A stretch of 64,000 nucleotides of DNA from RYN-230 sp963837515 (GCA_963837515.1 CAWINT010000011.1:62001-126000), one strand, 5' to 3'. Shown: positions 8,956-20,505, counted from the stretch's first letter. Notes: generated by a model not told the origin, from the letters alone. Program-made: numbers and translations.

Positions 8956-9883
8956 CTAGCCGATCCGCGGCACCAGCGTGAGCAGGGTTGCCTCCGGCCG
9001 GCAGGCGAACCGGACCGGAGCCCAGGGGGAGGTGCCTAGTCCGGCCGACACGTGCAGCCACGGCTGCTCCTGGCCGGGCGGTACCTCCCCGGCCGGGTGC
9101 CGGTGCAGCCCGCTCGCCCGCTGCCGGTCGATGCCACAGTTGGTCACCAGCGCCCCGTAGAACGGCAGGCACACCTGCCCGCCGTGGGTGTGCCCGGCCA
9201 GCAGCAGGTCGTAGCCGTCCGCCGCGAACCGGTCCAGGTTCCGCGGCTCGGGCGAGTGCATGACGCCCAGCCGCAGGTCGGCCGCTGGATCGGTGGACCC
9301 GGCGATCTGGTCGTAGCGGTCCCGGTTGGTGTGCGAGTCGTGCAGCCCGCCGACCTCGATGTCCAGGTCGCCGGCCTTCGAGCCGGCCGCGCTGGTTGTT
9401 GGCGTCCAGCCAGCCCGCGGCGGCCATCCCCTCGCCCAGCTCAGCCCACGGCAGGTCGGGGATGTGCCGCCGGTGCTCGTTGCTGCTGTCCCGCCACAGG
9501 TACCGCAGCGGGTTCTTCGGGGCGGGTGAGTAGAGATCATTCGACCCGTACACGAACACGCCCGGCCGGTCCAGCAGCGGCCCGAGCGAGTCCAGAAAGG
9601 GCTCAACGGCCCTAGCGTGGGCAATGGAGTCGCCCGTGTTCACCACGACGTCGGGGTCTAGGGCGTCCAGCGAGCGGACCCAGGACATCAGCCGGTGCCG
9701 TCCGGGGGTCAGGTGCAGGTCAGACAGGTGCAGCAGCCGCACCGGAGCGGTGCCAGGGGACAACACCGGCACCTCGTGGCGGCGCAGGGTGAACCAGTTC
9801 CGCTCGATCACCGAGGCGTAGGCGAAGGCGGCACCACCGGCCATGGCGGCGGTGCCGAGTGCCCCGAAGGCTCGTGAACCCAT
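8956..9883 (-). pseudogene. calcineurin-like metallophosphoesterase, single frameshift
   Basis: A membrane-associated metallophosphoesterase (YkuE/YaeI-like). All five metal motifs are present across two frames: HLSDLHL, NTGDS, GSND (in place of the usual GNHD), the VMHSPEP region with a single His, and GHTHGGQ. The N-terminus MGSRAFGALGTAAMAGG is hydrophobic, with a TLRRHEVPV segment before the domain. Frame changes near 9370-9395 in a GC-rich run; the sequence resumes exactly at the expected position (AGDLDIEVGGLHDSH). With all motifs preserved, a sequencing indel is at least as likely as a true pseudogene. Confidence 0.75.
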
Positions 9884-10038
9884 CCCTCTATGGTGCCATG
9901 CCGGGCGGGCGGCCAGTTCGGCGCGCCATGGCGGGTGGGCAGCCATGGCGGGTGGGCGCCGAATCCGCCTGCCATGCCGGGCGGCCGGACCAACCCAGCT
10001 CCGACACGCGTCCCGGCCGGGCAGGGCAGGATGGACCT

Positions 10039-10494
10039 ATGGCAGCACTGAAGGACCGGTTGCGCGCGGACCTGACCACCGCGATGAAGGCGCGCGACGG
10101 CGTGCGCACCCGCACCCTGCGGATGGCGCTGACCGCGGTGTCCAACGCGGAGGTGGCCGGCGCGGCGTCCCGTCAGCTCAGCGACGACGAGGTCGTCACA
10201 GTGCTGACTCGCGAGGCCCGGCGCCGCCGGGAGGCGGCCGAGGCGTTCGCCGCCGCGGGCCGGACCGAGCAGGCCGCCGCCGAGCAGGCCGAAGGCGAGG
10301 TGCTGGAGGGCTACCTGCCCGCGCAGCTCAGCGACGCGGAGATCACCGAAATCGTCCAGGCCGAGATCGCGGCGTCCGGTGCGGCCGGCCCGCGGGCCAT
10401 GGGTCAGGTGATGAAGGCGGTCACCCCGAAGATCACCGGCCGGGCCGAGGGCGGCCGCGTCGCCGCCGAGGTGCGCCGCCAGCTCGGCAGCTGA
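10039..10494 (+). CDS. GatB/YqeY domain-containing protein
   Basis: A 151-residue YqeY-family protein: two all-helical halves, starting LKDRLRADLTTAMKARD and containing TLRMALTAVSNAEV, then the GatB-tail-like half with LPAQLSDAEI and AMGQVMKAVTPKITGRAEG. The family resembles the tRNA-binding tail of the amidotransferase subunit GatB, but its own role is not established. The ATG at 10039 is preceded by GGCAGGATG. Convergently followed by a membrane-protein gene. Length is typical. Confidence 0.9.
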   Translation: MAALKDRLRADLTTAMKARDGVRTRTLRMALTAVSNAEVAGAASRQLSDDEVVTVLTREARRRREAAEAFAAAGRTEQAAAEQAEGEVLEGYLPAQLSDAEITEIVQAEIAASGAAGPRAMGQVMKAVTPKITGRAEGGRVAAEVRRQLGS

Positions 10495-10526
10495 CCGGCC
10501 AGGACTGGGCCGGCCGCGGCGGCCGA

Positions 10527-10560
10527 GCGGTCATCCGGGTCCGGCGGTCATCCGGGTCCG
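10527..10560. repeat. 17-bp tandem duplication at a gene end
   Basis: GCGGTCATCCGGGTCCG occurs twice head to tail. It contains the stop codon of the minus-strand membrane protein, so one copy lies inside the 3' end of that gene and the other just outside it. Confidence 0.85.
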
Positions 10561-11081
10561 GATGACAAGGGGCTATCCCAACCGTTGATGGCCCAGGGCA
10601 CCAGCAAGGTAGCGAGGAACGACGCCACGAGCAGCACGCCCGCTGCCCTGCTGAGGCGCCCGGCGGTGACAAGGACGACGGCCAGCAGGGCGTAACCCGC
10701 CGCCAGCACGGGTATGACGGCCGAGGCGGAGGGAGGTCGGCCACCTCCAGGGACGGTGGTTCCGACTCCTATGAGCACGGCCCCGGCGAACAGCGCGGCC
10801 AGCGGCGCAGCGGCGAGCACGGGCCGGATCCGCAGCAGGGCGAAGGCCAGGGCAGAACCACCAACTGTCAGCACCACGCCCGCTGCGATGCCGATCAGGT
10901 CCGGGCCAATGCATATCAGATCTGGATTGGAGCAGGAAGCCCTTTCGGCGGCGAGGCTGGTGTGCCAGATATAGATGAGGGCGACGGCTAAGCCTGCGCC
11001 GAATGCCGCCGCTCCGGCCACTTGGCCGACCGCTCGGAGGCATGCGGTCAGCCGGTCGGAATCTTCTGCCGGTAGCCGCAT
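10548..11081 (-). CDS. multi-pass membrane protein of unknown function
   Basis: Not recognised. The start ATG at 11081 (MRLPAEDSDRL) is preferred over longer frames because GGAAAGG lies 10 nt upstream and the first hydrophobic segment begins soon after. About 177 residues with five predicted membrane helices (around residues 18-40, 58-78, 84-103, 112-135 and 142-165) and an exterior loop with two close cysteines (CSNPDLICIGPD). It stands alone between the YqeY gene (convergent) and a secreted protein (divergent). Confidence 0.6.
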   Translation of the reverse strand: MRLPAEDSDRLTACLRAVGQVAGAAAFGAGLAVALIYIWHTSLAAERASCSNPDLICIGPDLIGIAAGVVLTVGGSALAFALLRIRPVLAAAPLAALFAGAVLIGVGTTVPGGGRPPSASAVIPVLAAGYALLAVVLVTAGRLSRAAGVLLVASFLATLLVPWAINGWDSPLSSGPG

Positions 11082-11099
11082 CCTCTGCCAACCTTTCCG

Positions 11100-11145
11100 A
11101 ACGCGATGATCAAGACTAATCAACGCGATGATCAAGACTAATCTA
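11100..11145. repeat. 22-bp tandem direct repeat
   Basis: AACGCGATGATCAAGACTAATC is present twice in immediate succession, just upstream of the membrane-protein start. It is AT-richer than its surroundings and may carry the promoter of that gene. Confidence 0.85.
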
Positions 11146-11416
11146 AGAAGGGCCGCTGCCTCAGGCATGGCCCGCGCCGCCAGTTCCCTGGCCGATCCGG
11201 CGGTAGCTCTTGCGTGTTCGCGCCAGGTGGACCCGATTGACCCGGCGAGCCGGAAGTTCCTCGTCCCTGAACGGTAGATCGGCCCGATTCCAAGGTCAAC
11301 GTAGCAGAAGGTAGTCATTCTAGGGATGGCGGGCCGGTGCCACAGCGCGGAACCTGGAATGGCCGGGCCTTCAGCTGGCCCGGGCCCATCGGAGCCGCAA
11401 CGTGAGGAAAGGGTTC

Positions 11417-11908
11417 ATGCTGCTACGCCAGAAAAAACTCAAGGTCCTGACGATGGCCGGCGCGCTGGGCGTCGTGGCGGCGTCGCTCGCTCAGGTGCCG
11501 TCAGCGGGCGCATCTATTTACAACATCAACCAGTGGAAAGCGTCGTGGTGCCGGGGTTCGGCCTTCAACTGGTGCCTGTACTACGGCCAGGGCGGGCAAA
11601 ATTCGGACACGGCATGGGCCGGATCCCAGAACAGCGTACCTAACCTCAGCTCGCCATATGACTGGACCTTCACCAGCGGCGAGGTCCACCCAGTACTGCC
11701 CGGTAACGGGCAGCAGGTCCGCAACAACGCTGCTTCCATGGAAGACGGAACACCTAATTGCAACGTGACGACCTGGGTCTACCCAAATTACGTCGGCGAC
11801 TACAACTATCTGAACCCCGGCGAAGGTGGAAACCTGACCCCGAACTCCGCTGACCCGCAGCAGCTCCGTAACAATGAGGCGTCGATCAGCGTCAACAGCT
11901 GCTCTTGA
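11417..11908 (+). CDS. secreted peptidase-inhibitor I36-like small protein
   Basis: A 163-residue exported protein. The ATG at 11417 follows GAGGAAAGGG, better placed than the GTG at 11402. A basic n-region (RQKKLK) and hydrophobic core end in SAGAS. The mature part has cysteine-containing halves with a repeated QxRNNxAS motif (QQVRNNAASMED and QQLRNNEASISV), the pattern of the small beta/gamma-crystallin-like fold of inhibitor family I36. Whether it inhibits a protease cannot be told from sequence. A lipoprotein gene follows after 22 bases, possibly cotranscribed. Confidence 0.65.
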   Translation: MLLRQKKLKVLTMAGALGVVAASLAQVPSAGASIYNINQWKASWCRGSAFNWCLYYGQGGQNSDTAWAGSQNSVPNLSSPYDWTFTSGEVHPVLPGNGQQVRNNAASMEDGTPNCNVTTWVYPNYVGDYNYLNPGEGGNLTPNSADPQQLRNNEASISVNSCS

Positions 11909-11930
11909 CCGCCGCAGAGTGGGGATACCG

Positions 11931-12910
11931 ATGACCTGGGGTTTGCCCGTGCGCGGGACCAGAATTCTAGGGATCATGGGAGGAGGGGTTCTCGCCGCGG
12001 CCCTGGTGACCGGGTGCGGGAACCCCCGCCCACCGCAACCGCTGGCGCCCGTGGCCACGCCGACCCCCGCGCAGGGCACCCGGCTCCGGCTGCCTATCGC
12101 CAGCTATGAGCTGTCTTACCGGCAACTTTCGCAGGAGCACTACCTGACGCAACGGCTGATACAAGCATGCATGGCCGGATACGGTTTCGCCTATCTCCCC
12201 GGGCTGCGCCGGGATTCCATCGCCCAGGATGCGAATATTCTGGCCTACTTCGATTCACGACGGTATGGAGTAAGCGGAGCTGCACTGGCCGGTGAGTATG
12301 GCTACCATCTTCCGGCGTGGGCGTCCGGAGGAAAGGATGCGGACCTGAAGGCGCATTTCTCCCGCACCGAACTCGTGGCCCTGTCGGGCATCACAGCGGG
12401 CCGGGGCCCGCAGGCAGGTGACGGCTCGGCCAAGACCGGCAGCGTAGATCACACGACGGTCCCGCCGGGGGAGGGTGCGAAGGACAGGCGGACCGGGACA
12501 TGCTGGCGGCTGGGCTGGCCCCGGGCACATCGGGTGCGGCCAGGCTGGCCCAGGAAATCCAGGAGAAGGCCTTTTCGCAAACCCAGACGGACCACCGTGT
12601 CCGTGCCGTCTACGCGGCATGGGCGGCGTGCATGCGGCAGCGTGGCCATGACTACCCGAATCCGTTCAAGGCTGCGGCCGACGCGAAGTGGAATATGGGT
12701 GCTCCGCCCACAGCTGCGGAGATCCGGACCGCGCAGGCGGATGTGGCCTGTAAACAGCGCACCAACCTGCTGGGCATCACGTTTGCGGTCGAGGCCGGCT
12801 ATGAGAATGCTGCGATCGCGCAGAACCCCGCTGCGCTCGCGGCGTTGCGGTCGGTACTCACCGCGCAGGCCCGCAGCCTGGCCCGGATGCTCGGGCGACG
12901 GGCGGGGTAA
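11931..12910 (+). pseudogene. lipoprotein of unknown function, single frameshift
   Basis: An actinobacterial lipoprotein with lipobox LVTGC near residue 27. The first frame gives a domain with QACMAGYGFAY; after about 12462-12480 homologous-looking sequence continues in a second frame through EGQADRDMLAAG, AAWAACMRQRGHDYP and ADVACKQRTNL to the stop at 12912. The paired CM..G and Cys pattern recurs in lipoproteins near secreted I36-like proteins, and no enzymatic motif is visible. The shift sits beside a GGGGGA run, so sequencing error is possible. Confidence 0.6.
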
Positions 12911-13028
12911 GCCCCGCCGGGCGCCACTGGCCCCGCCGGGCGCCACTGGCCCCGCCGGGGCCGGCCGCCGCGGGCCGGTGACAGGTACCGCGGCGGGGTG
13001 ACGGCCGGCGCCGGATGCGGAACACCCC

Positions 13029-13088
13029 TCGTCAGTGGGTGGGCGGCTCGTCAGTGGGTGGGCGGCTCGTCAGTGGGTGGGCGGCCCG

Positions 13089-13104
<16 letters not shown>
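13029..13104. repeat. 19-bp tandem repeat, four copies, overlapping the PBP stop codon
   Basis: TCGTCAGTGGGTGGGCGGC repeats at 13029, 13048, 13067 and 13086 (last copy with one change). The PBP stop codon lies in the rightmost copy and the rest lie beyond it, so copy number can change without altering the protein. Confidence 0.9.
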
Positions 13105-15416
<2,312 letters not shown>

Positions 15417-15745
15417 GGTCCACAGGGTACGCGCTGCGTGTTTGGCGTGATGTGCGGACGGCGGACGCGTAGCATGTCCGCCGGCGGGGCATTGGCGCCC
15501 CGCGCGGGCGAGGAACGAACCGGCAAGCTCGGGGACCGCTCGGTAGGCATGGCATGGCCCAGGCGGGCTATACGGGAAATGGGCCCAATGGGTCTGGCGC
15601 GGACCCCCCTCGCTTCCGTAAGTTACTTTTCCGCAACGACGACAAGACGGCAGGCGCGGGAACGCGCCTGTCACTGGTACCGCAGGTGAAACGTCACCCG
15701 GCGTGACGACCTTCCGGGCCGTGACGATCAGGAGGAGTGGGCCAC
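15417..15745. other. divergent promoter region between the PBP and wblA
   Basis: No gene seen. It must carry the promoters of both flanking genes. An AT-richer patch at about 15617-15635 (CCGTAAGTTACTTTTCC) is the likeliest position of wblA promoter elements; I cannot assign a specific operator. Confidence 0.5.
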
Positions 15746-16048
15746 ATGTGGATCACAGACTGGACCGCCCGCGCCGCATGCAAGGGAACTGACCCGGACG
15801 AGCTGTTTGTCCAGGGTGCGGCGCAGAACCGGGCCAAGCTGATCTGCCGGGGCTGCACCGTCCGCACCGAATGCCTCGCCGATGCACTGGACAACCGCAT
15901 CGAATTCGGCGTCTGGGGCGGTATGACCGAGCGTGAGCGCCGGGCCCTGCTGCGCCGCCGCCCCGACGTGACGTCGTGGCGCGAGCTGCTGGAGAACGCC
16001 CGCAACCAGTACGAGCGGAGCTCGGACGACGAGCTCGTCGCCAGCTGA
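15746..16048 (+). CDS. wblA: WhiB-family regulator WblA
   Basis: A 100-residue Wbl protein with four cysteines for a [4Fe-4S] cluster (AACKG, then ICRGCTVRTEC as the CxxCxxxxxC group) and the GVWGG turn followed by MTERERRALLRRR, the basic DNA-binding end. The DPDELFVQGAAQNRAK segment and the C-terminal TSWRELLENAR extension match Streptomyces WblA, which acts with the sigma factor to repress secondary metabolism and control aerial growth. The ATG at 15746 has GGAGGA 9 nt upstream. It sits between the class A PBP and the ArsA-like pair, the WblA-type context. Confidence 0.9.
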   Translation: MWITDWTARAACKGTDPDELFVQGAAQNRAKLICRGCTVRTECLADALDNRIEFGVWGGMTERERRALLRRRPDVTSWRELLENARNQYERSSDDELVAS

Positions 16049-16257
16049 GGCTGGTGCGAGGGGCGGCGATGACACCGCCCGTGCGCTGCGGCAGGACGGG
16101 GCTCATCCAGCAGCGTCGCTGGCTGAGTTACCCTGCGGGGCGGCCCATGGCGCCAGCCCGCTTCCGCCCCGAGCCCGCGGCTCCCCAGCCCGCGGCTCCG
16201 GCCCTCCAGCTCCGGGTCCCCAGCTCCCGCAGGTAGCTTGAACTCCCCGGCAGGTGG

Positions 16258-17490
16258 CTAGTCCCCGGCGTGGCTCAGGTCGTTCCCGATGGCCCGCAGC
16301 CCGTCCAGGTCGTGGACGTCTTCCGGTTGCGCTGGAACCTCCGCGACGGGGATCGCCGGGTGGGCCGCCGTGAAGCTTTCCTTGAGCCGGTTCTCCCGCT
16401 CGGCCAGCTGCATCTGCTCCGCGTGCAGCCGCAACGCAATCGCCGTCAGCGGATGCCGCGTGGCGGTGGCAGTGGCGGCGGTGGTGCCGTTATGTACGCG
16501 GGGGCGCTCTGGGGTGCTGACCTCAGCGGGCGCGCCCGGCAGCGGGACCGCCTGCAGCGCCTCGGCCGCGGCCTGGGCGCGCGCGGCGGACAGCTGCGGG
16601 GCGGCCGTCCGGTGCACCCGGTTGAGCAGCAGCCCGGCCAGCGGCATCTGATCCGAGGACAGCCGCTCCACGAAGTACGACGCCTCGCGCAGCGCGTCGG
16701 GCTCCGGGGTGGCGATCACCATGAATGCGGTGCCCGGCGCCTGGAGCAGCCGGTAGGTATCGTCGGCGCGCTCCCGGAAGCCGCCGAACATGGTGTCCAG
16801 CGCGATCACGAACGTCTGCACGTCCCGCAGCAGCTGCGCGCCGAGCACCCTGGTGATCACATTGGTGACCATCGTGATCCCGGCCGTGAACACCTTGAGG
16901 TAAGCGCGGCCGCCGGCCCGGCCCGGCGCAGTCAGCAGCCGGATCAGCCGGCCGTCAAGGAACCGGCTCAGCCGCTGCGGCGCGTCGAGGAAGTCCAGCG
17001 CCGACCGGCTCGGCGGCGTGTCCACCACGATCAGGTCCCACTCGTCGGCCCGGCGCAGCTGGCCCAGCTTCTCCATCGCCATGTACTCCTGGGTGCCGGC
17101 GAAGCTGGAGGACAGCGACTGGTAGAACGGGTTGGCCAGGATCTGCGCGGCCCGGTCCGGATCGGAATGCGCCTCGACGACCTCGTCGAAGGTGCGCTTC
17201 ATGTCCAGCATCATGGCGTGCAGGCTGCCGCCCGCCGCCTCGGCGTGCGTGCCCGCCACCAGCCGGGGCGTGTTGTCCAGTGAGTTCAGGCCCATCGACT
17301 GGGCCAGCCGCCGGGCCGGGTCGACGGTGAGCACCACCACGTGCCGGCCCCGTTCCGCGGCCCGCAGCCCGAGCGCCGCCGCCGTGGTCGTCTTGCCCAC
17401 CCCGCCGGACCCGCAGCAGACGATGATCCGGGTGCGCGGGTCGTCCAGCAGCCGGTCCACCTCCATGGGGCGCGGCGGGGCCGCCGCCAT
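16258..17490 (-). CDS. ArsA/Get3-like ATPase (second of pair)
   Basis: A 410-residue SIMIBI-class ATPase. The deviant P-loop CGSGGVGKTTTAA is near residue 26, switch-type VDPARRLAQSMG follows, and IVVDTPPSRSALDFLDAP gives the second Asp motif. The family includes ArsA (arsenite pump motor) and Get3 (tail-anchored protein targeting); there is no arsenic gene nearby, and actinobacterial pairs beside wblA have no settled role. The ATG overlaps the stop of the partner gene by one base (TGATG), so the two proteins are probably made together and may form a heterodimer. Confidence 0.85.
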   Translation of the reverse strand: MAAAPPRPMEVDRLLDDPRTRIIVCCGSGGVGKTTTAAALGLRAAERGRHVVVLTVDPARRLAQSMGLNSLDNTPRLVAGTHAEAAGGSLHAMMLDMKRTFDEVVEAHSDPDRAAQILANPFYQSLSSSFAGTQEYMAMEKLGQLRRADEWDLIVVDTPPSRSALDFLDAPQRLSRFLDGRLIRLLTAPGRAGGRAYLKVFTAGITMVTNVITRVLGAQLLRDVQTFVIALDTMFGGFRERADDTYRLLQAPGTAFMVIATPEPDALREASYFVERLSSDQMPLAGLLLNRVHRTAAPQLSAARAQAAAEALQAVPLPGAPAEVSTPERPRVHNGTTAATATATRHPLTAIALRLHAEQMQLAERENRLKESFTAAHPAIPVAEVPAQPEDVHDLDGLRAIGNDLSHAGD

Positions 17491-18521
17491 CAGGCCGCCC
17501 CCTGCTCGCGCAGCGCCCCGGCCAGCCGGTACAGCCCGGCCAGGTCCATCGGGCCGTTGACCAGCGGCAGCTCGTAGCGCGGCTGGCCGGCCTCGGCCAG
17601 CCGGCCCCGCTGCTCCTGCTGGCCCAGCACGTCCCGGGCGTGCTGGGCCAGCTCGGTGAGCAGGCTGGTGGCCAGCCCACGCCGGTCCTCGATCCCGGCC
17701 GCCTTGAGGCCCAGCTCCAGCTCGTGCACGTCCAGCGTGCCGGCCTCCGCCGCGCGCAGCTGGTCCTCGGGCAGCTCCTCCGGCCGGACCATGTTGATCA
17801 TGATGCCGCCGAGCTGCAGCCCGCCCTGGGCCAGGCCGCGCAGCTCCGCGATCCCGTCCAGGGTTTCCTGCACCGGCATCTCCTCCAGGATGGTGACGAA
17901 GTGCACTGCCGTCTGCGGGGACTTGATGAAGCTCTGCACGGTGTCCGCATGCCCCCGGATCGGCCCCACCTTGGCCAGGCCGGATATCTCCGTGGCCACG
18001 TTGAGGAAGTTGCCGATCCGGCCGGTCGGCGGGGCGTCCATCACCACCGCGTCGTAGACCCGCCGGCCGCCGGTGCGGCGCCGCGCGGCCTCCACCGCCT
18101 TGCCGGTGAGCAGCACGTCGCGCAGGCCGGGCGCGATGGTGGTGGCGAAGTCCACCACCCCCAGCTTGGTGAGCGCCGTTCCCGCGTGCCGCAGGTTGTA
18201 GAACATCTCGAGGTACTCGATGAGCGCCGCTTCCGGGTCCGCGGCCAGCGCGTACACATCGCCGCCCGGCTCGCTGGGCGCGGCTGGCGCGACCGCGACG
18301 CGGCGCTCCTGGTATGGCAGCGGCGGGCTGTCGAACAGCCGGGCGATGCCCTGGCGGCCCTCCACCTCCATGAGGAGCACCCGGCGCCCGCCCGCGGCGA
18401 GCGCGATGGCCAGCGCCCCGGCCACCGTCGTCTTCCCGGTGCCCCCCTTGCCGGTGACGACGTGCAGCCGGACCCCCTCCCAGTCCGTGTCCCGCGGCCT
18501 CACCCGAAGCAGGCTATCCAA
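17490..18521 (-). CDS. ArsA/Get3-like ATPase (first of pair)
   Basis: A 343-residue partner ATPase with P-loop TGKGGTGKTTVAG (residues about 22-34), MEVEGRQGIARLF where classical ArsA has its switch Asp, and VVMDAPPTGRIGNFLN. Compared with the downstream partner it lacks the DPA switch motif, pointing to unequal roles in a heterodimer. The GTG or ATG start near 18521 is set by the short stretch before the first beta strand. Convergent with nothing and divergent from the SPFH-protein gene across 125 bases. Confidence 0.83.
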   Translation of the reverse strand: MDSLLRVRPRDTDWEGVRLHVVTGKGGTGKTTVAGALAIALAAGGRRVLLMEVEGRQGIARLFDSPPLPYQERRVAVAPAAPSEPGGDVYALAADPEAALIEYLEMFYNLRHAGTALTKLGVVDFATTIAPGLRDVLLTGKAVEAARRRTGGRRVYDAVVMDAPPTGRIGNFLNVATEISGLAKVGPIRGHADTVQSFIKSPQTAVHFVTILEEMPVQETLDGIAELRGLAQGGLQLGGIMINMVRPEELPEDQLRAAEAGTLDVHELELGLKAAGIEDRRGLATSLLTELAQHARDVLGQQEQRGRLAEAGQPRYELPLVNGPMDLAGLYRLAGALREQGAA

Positions 18522-18646
18522 GCCGGGGGACTGCCCCTGCCGCTGCGCGCCGCCGGGGGTCCCTGGCGCACCGGCCCGCGGTCACTAGTCTGGGAGGACA
18601 GAACGGCTCCGCAATGGGCGTCCTCAGTGAAAAGAGGTGGGGTCCG

Positions 18647-19792
18647 ATGGTGGCAGCCCTGGTGGTCATCCTGGTGCTGATCATCGTGGGGGGGCTGACC
18701 GTGTTGGGCCGCTCGCTCCGGGTGGTCCAGCAGTATGAGCAGGGCATCGTGTTCCGGTTCGGCAAGGTGCTGCCCGGGGTGCGGGGACCGGGGCTGACGG
18801 TGCTGCGGCCCGTCGGCGACCGGATGCAGAAAGTGAACATGCAGATCATCGCCATGGCGGTGCCGGCCCAGGAGGGCATCACCCGGGACAACGTCAGCGT
18901 CCGGGTGGACGCGGTGGTCTACTTCCGCGTGGTCAACCCGATCAAGGCCGTTGTCAACGTGCAGAACTACATGTTCGCGGTTTCCCAGCAGGCGCAGACC
19001 TCGCTGCGCTCGATCATCGGCCAGTCCGAGATGGACCAGCTGCTGGCCGAGCGGGACGTGGTCAACCGGGAGCTACGCCGGATCATCGACGAGCCGACCG
19101 AGGGCCCGTGGGGCATCCGGGTGGAGCGGGTCGAGATCAAGGACGTCAACCTGCCCGAAGGCATGAAGCGCTCGATGTCCCGGCAGGCCGAGGCGGAGCG
19201 GGAACGGCGGGCCCGGATCATCTCGGCCGACGGTGAGTACCAGGCGTCGAAGCGGCTGGCCGCCGCGGCCAACGTGATGGCCCGGGACCCGGCCGCGCTG
19301 CAGCTGCGGCTGCTGCAGACCGTGGTCGAGGTGGCCGCGGAACGGAACAGCACGCTGGTCATGCCGGTGCCGGTGGAATTGCTGCGGTTCTTCGAGAAGT
19401 ACGCGCCCGCCCCGCCCCAGCCCGCCGCGCCGCCGCCGCCCGCCGACACCGGGGACGCCGAGCTGGCCGCGGCCGAGGCCGCTTCGGAGCTGGGCGGCAC
19501 GGACGTGCCGGAGATCGGCGACGCTCCGGTGCCGGAGATCGCGGAGGCGCCGGTCCCGGAGATCAGCGAGGCGCCGGTGCCGGAGATCAGCGAGGCGCCG
19601 GTCCCGGAGATCAGCGAGGCGCCGATTCCGGAGCTGGGCGACGCGGCCGCGGGGCCGGGTGGTGCGGGCGGCCCGGTTGGCGCCGGCAGCCCGGGTGGCG
19701 CGGCGCCACCGCCGGAGGGCGGCCTCAGCGGCCCGAACGGCCAGGGCGGCACCCTCCCGGAGAGCCAGGACCCGCCGCCGCCGCGGCACTGA
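18647..19792 (+). CDS. SPFH/band-7 (slipin-like) membrane protein with repeat tail
   Basis: A 381-residue SPFH protein. An N-terminal helix (VAALVVILVLIIVGG) anchors it, then the band-7 domain (VVQQYEQGIVFRFGKV, VRVDAVVYFRVVNP, IKDVNLPEGMKRSMSRQAEAE) and a coiled coil follow. Slipins organise membrane microdomains and work with NfeD-type proteases; no nfeD is seen here. ATG at 18647 has GAGGTGG six bases upstream, better than ATG at 18614. The tail holds five to six copies of an APVPEISE octapeptide and a Gly/Pro-rich end. Confidence 0.88.
   Translation: MVAALVVILVLIIVGGLTVLGRSLRVVQQYEQGIVFRFGKVLPGVRGPGLTVLRPVGDRMQKVNMQIIAMAVPAQEGITRDNVSVRVDAVVYFRVVNPIKAVVNVQNYMFAVSQQAQTSLRSIIGQSEMDQLLAERDVVNRELRRIIDEPTEGPWGIRVERVEIKDVNLPEGMKRSMSRQAEAERERRARIISADGEYQASKRLAAAANVMARDPAALQLRLLQTVVEVAAERNSTLVMPVPVELLRFFEKYAPAPPQPAAPPPPADTGDAELAAAEAASELGGTDVPEIGDAPVPEIAEAPVPEISEAPVPEISEAPVPEISEAPIPELGDAAAGPGGAGGPVGAGSPGGAAPPPEGGLSGPNGQGGTLPESQDPPPPRH
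19504..19645 (+). repeat. 24-bp in-frame repeat in the SPFH gene
   Basis: A 24-base unit resembling CCGGTGCCGGAGATCAGCGA plus GGCG is repeated about five to six times in phase, giving the octapeptide APVPEISE. The central copies are almost identical at DNA level. Confidence 0.9.
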
Positions 19793-19839
19793 CCTGGCGG
19801 CCGGGCCTGGTGCCTGCCGCCCGGGCCGGGCCGGGTCGC

Positions 19840-19845
19840 TAAGGT
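19840..19845 (+). promoter_or_regulatory. TAAGGT -10 box, leaderless start of the DUF4177 gene
   Basis: TAAGGT ends seven bases before the ATG at 19853, the spacing expected if transcription begins at the start codon. No ribosome-binding site is present between them. Confidence 0.6.
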
Positions 19846-19852
19846 GTCGCCC

Positions 19853-20014
19853 ATGCAGAAGTGGGAATACGCGACCGTGCCGCTGCTCGTGCACGCGACC
19901 AAGCAGATCCTGGACAACTGGGGAGAGGACGGCTGGGAGCTGGTGGCCCTCGTCCCTGGGCCCAACGCCGAACAGCTCGTCGCCTACATGAAGCGGCCCA
20001 AGGACGGCCCATGA
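19853..20014 (+). CDS. small DUF4177-type protein
   Basis: A 53-residue protein, MQKWEYATVPL through GEDGWELVALVPG to MKRPKDGP, the W-E-Y and GW-E-L pattern of DUF4177. Its function is unknown; it is conserved in actinobacteria directly before the RidA-like gene. The stop overlaps the next ATG (ATGA), so the two are translationally coupled. It probably has a leaderless start. Confidence 0.85.
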   Translation: MQKWEYATVPLLVHATKQILDNWGEDGWELVALVPGPNAEQLVAYMKRPKDGP

Positions 20015-20505
20015 CCGGGCCGGCCGAGGGCGGCACGCCGGAGCAGCGGCTGGCCGCGCTGGACCTGGAGCTGCCGGCCGTCACCCCGCCGGTGGCGGCC
20101 TACGTGCCGGCCGTGCGCACCGGCCGCTACGTTTACACCGCGGGCCAGCTCCCGCTGGTCGGCGGCAAGCTGCAGCTGACCGGGAAGGTCGGGGCGGAGG
20201 TCTCGGCCGACGAGGCGGCCGCGCTGGCCCGGGTCTGCGCGCTGAACGCGCTGGCCGCGGCGGCCTCGGTGGCCGGTGGCCTGTCCGCTATCACCCGGAT
20301 CGTGAAGGTCACCGGGTTCGTGGCCAGTGCCCCGGACTTCACCGGGCAGGCCCAGGTGATCAACGGCGCCAGCGAGCTGCTGCTGCAGGTGTTCGGCGAC
20401 GCGGGGCGGCACGCGCGGAGCGCGGTGGGCATGGCCGTGCTGCCGCTGGACGCCCCGGTGGAGGTGGAGCTGATCGCCGAGGTCGGTGAGCCGGCCGGTG
20501 GCTGA
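20011..20505 (+). CDS. RidA/YjgF-family protein
   Basis: A 164-residue member of the RidA (YjgF/YER057c/UK114) superfamily, with TAGQLPLVGGKL, a VKVTGFVASAPDFTGQAQVIN block and GRHARSAVGMAVLPLDAPVEVE. The Arg of the catalytic RidA motif is replaced in context (HARSAVGM), so enamine deaminase activity should not be assumed. Coupled to the DUF4177 gene by ATGA and overlapping the Nudix gene downstream. Confidence 0.88.
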   Translation: MTGPAEGGTPEQRLAALDLELPAVTPPVAAYVPAVRTGRYVYTAGQLPLVGGKLQLTGKVGAEVSADEAAALARVCALNALAAAASVAGGLSAITRIVKVTGFVASAPDFTGQAQVINGASELLLQVFGDAGRHARSAVGMAVLPLDAPVEVELIAEVGEPAGG

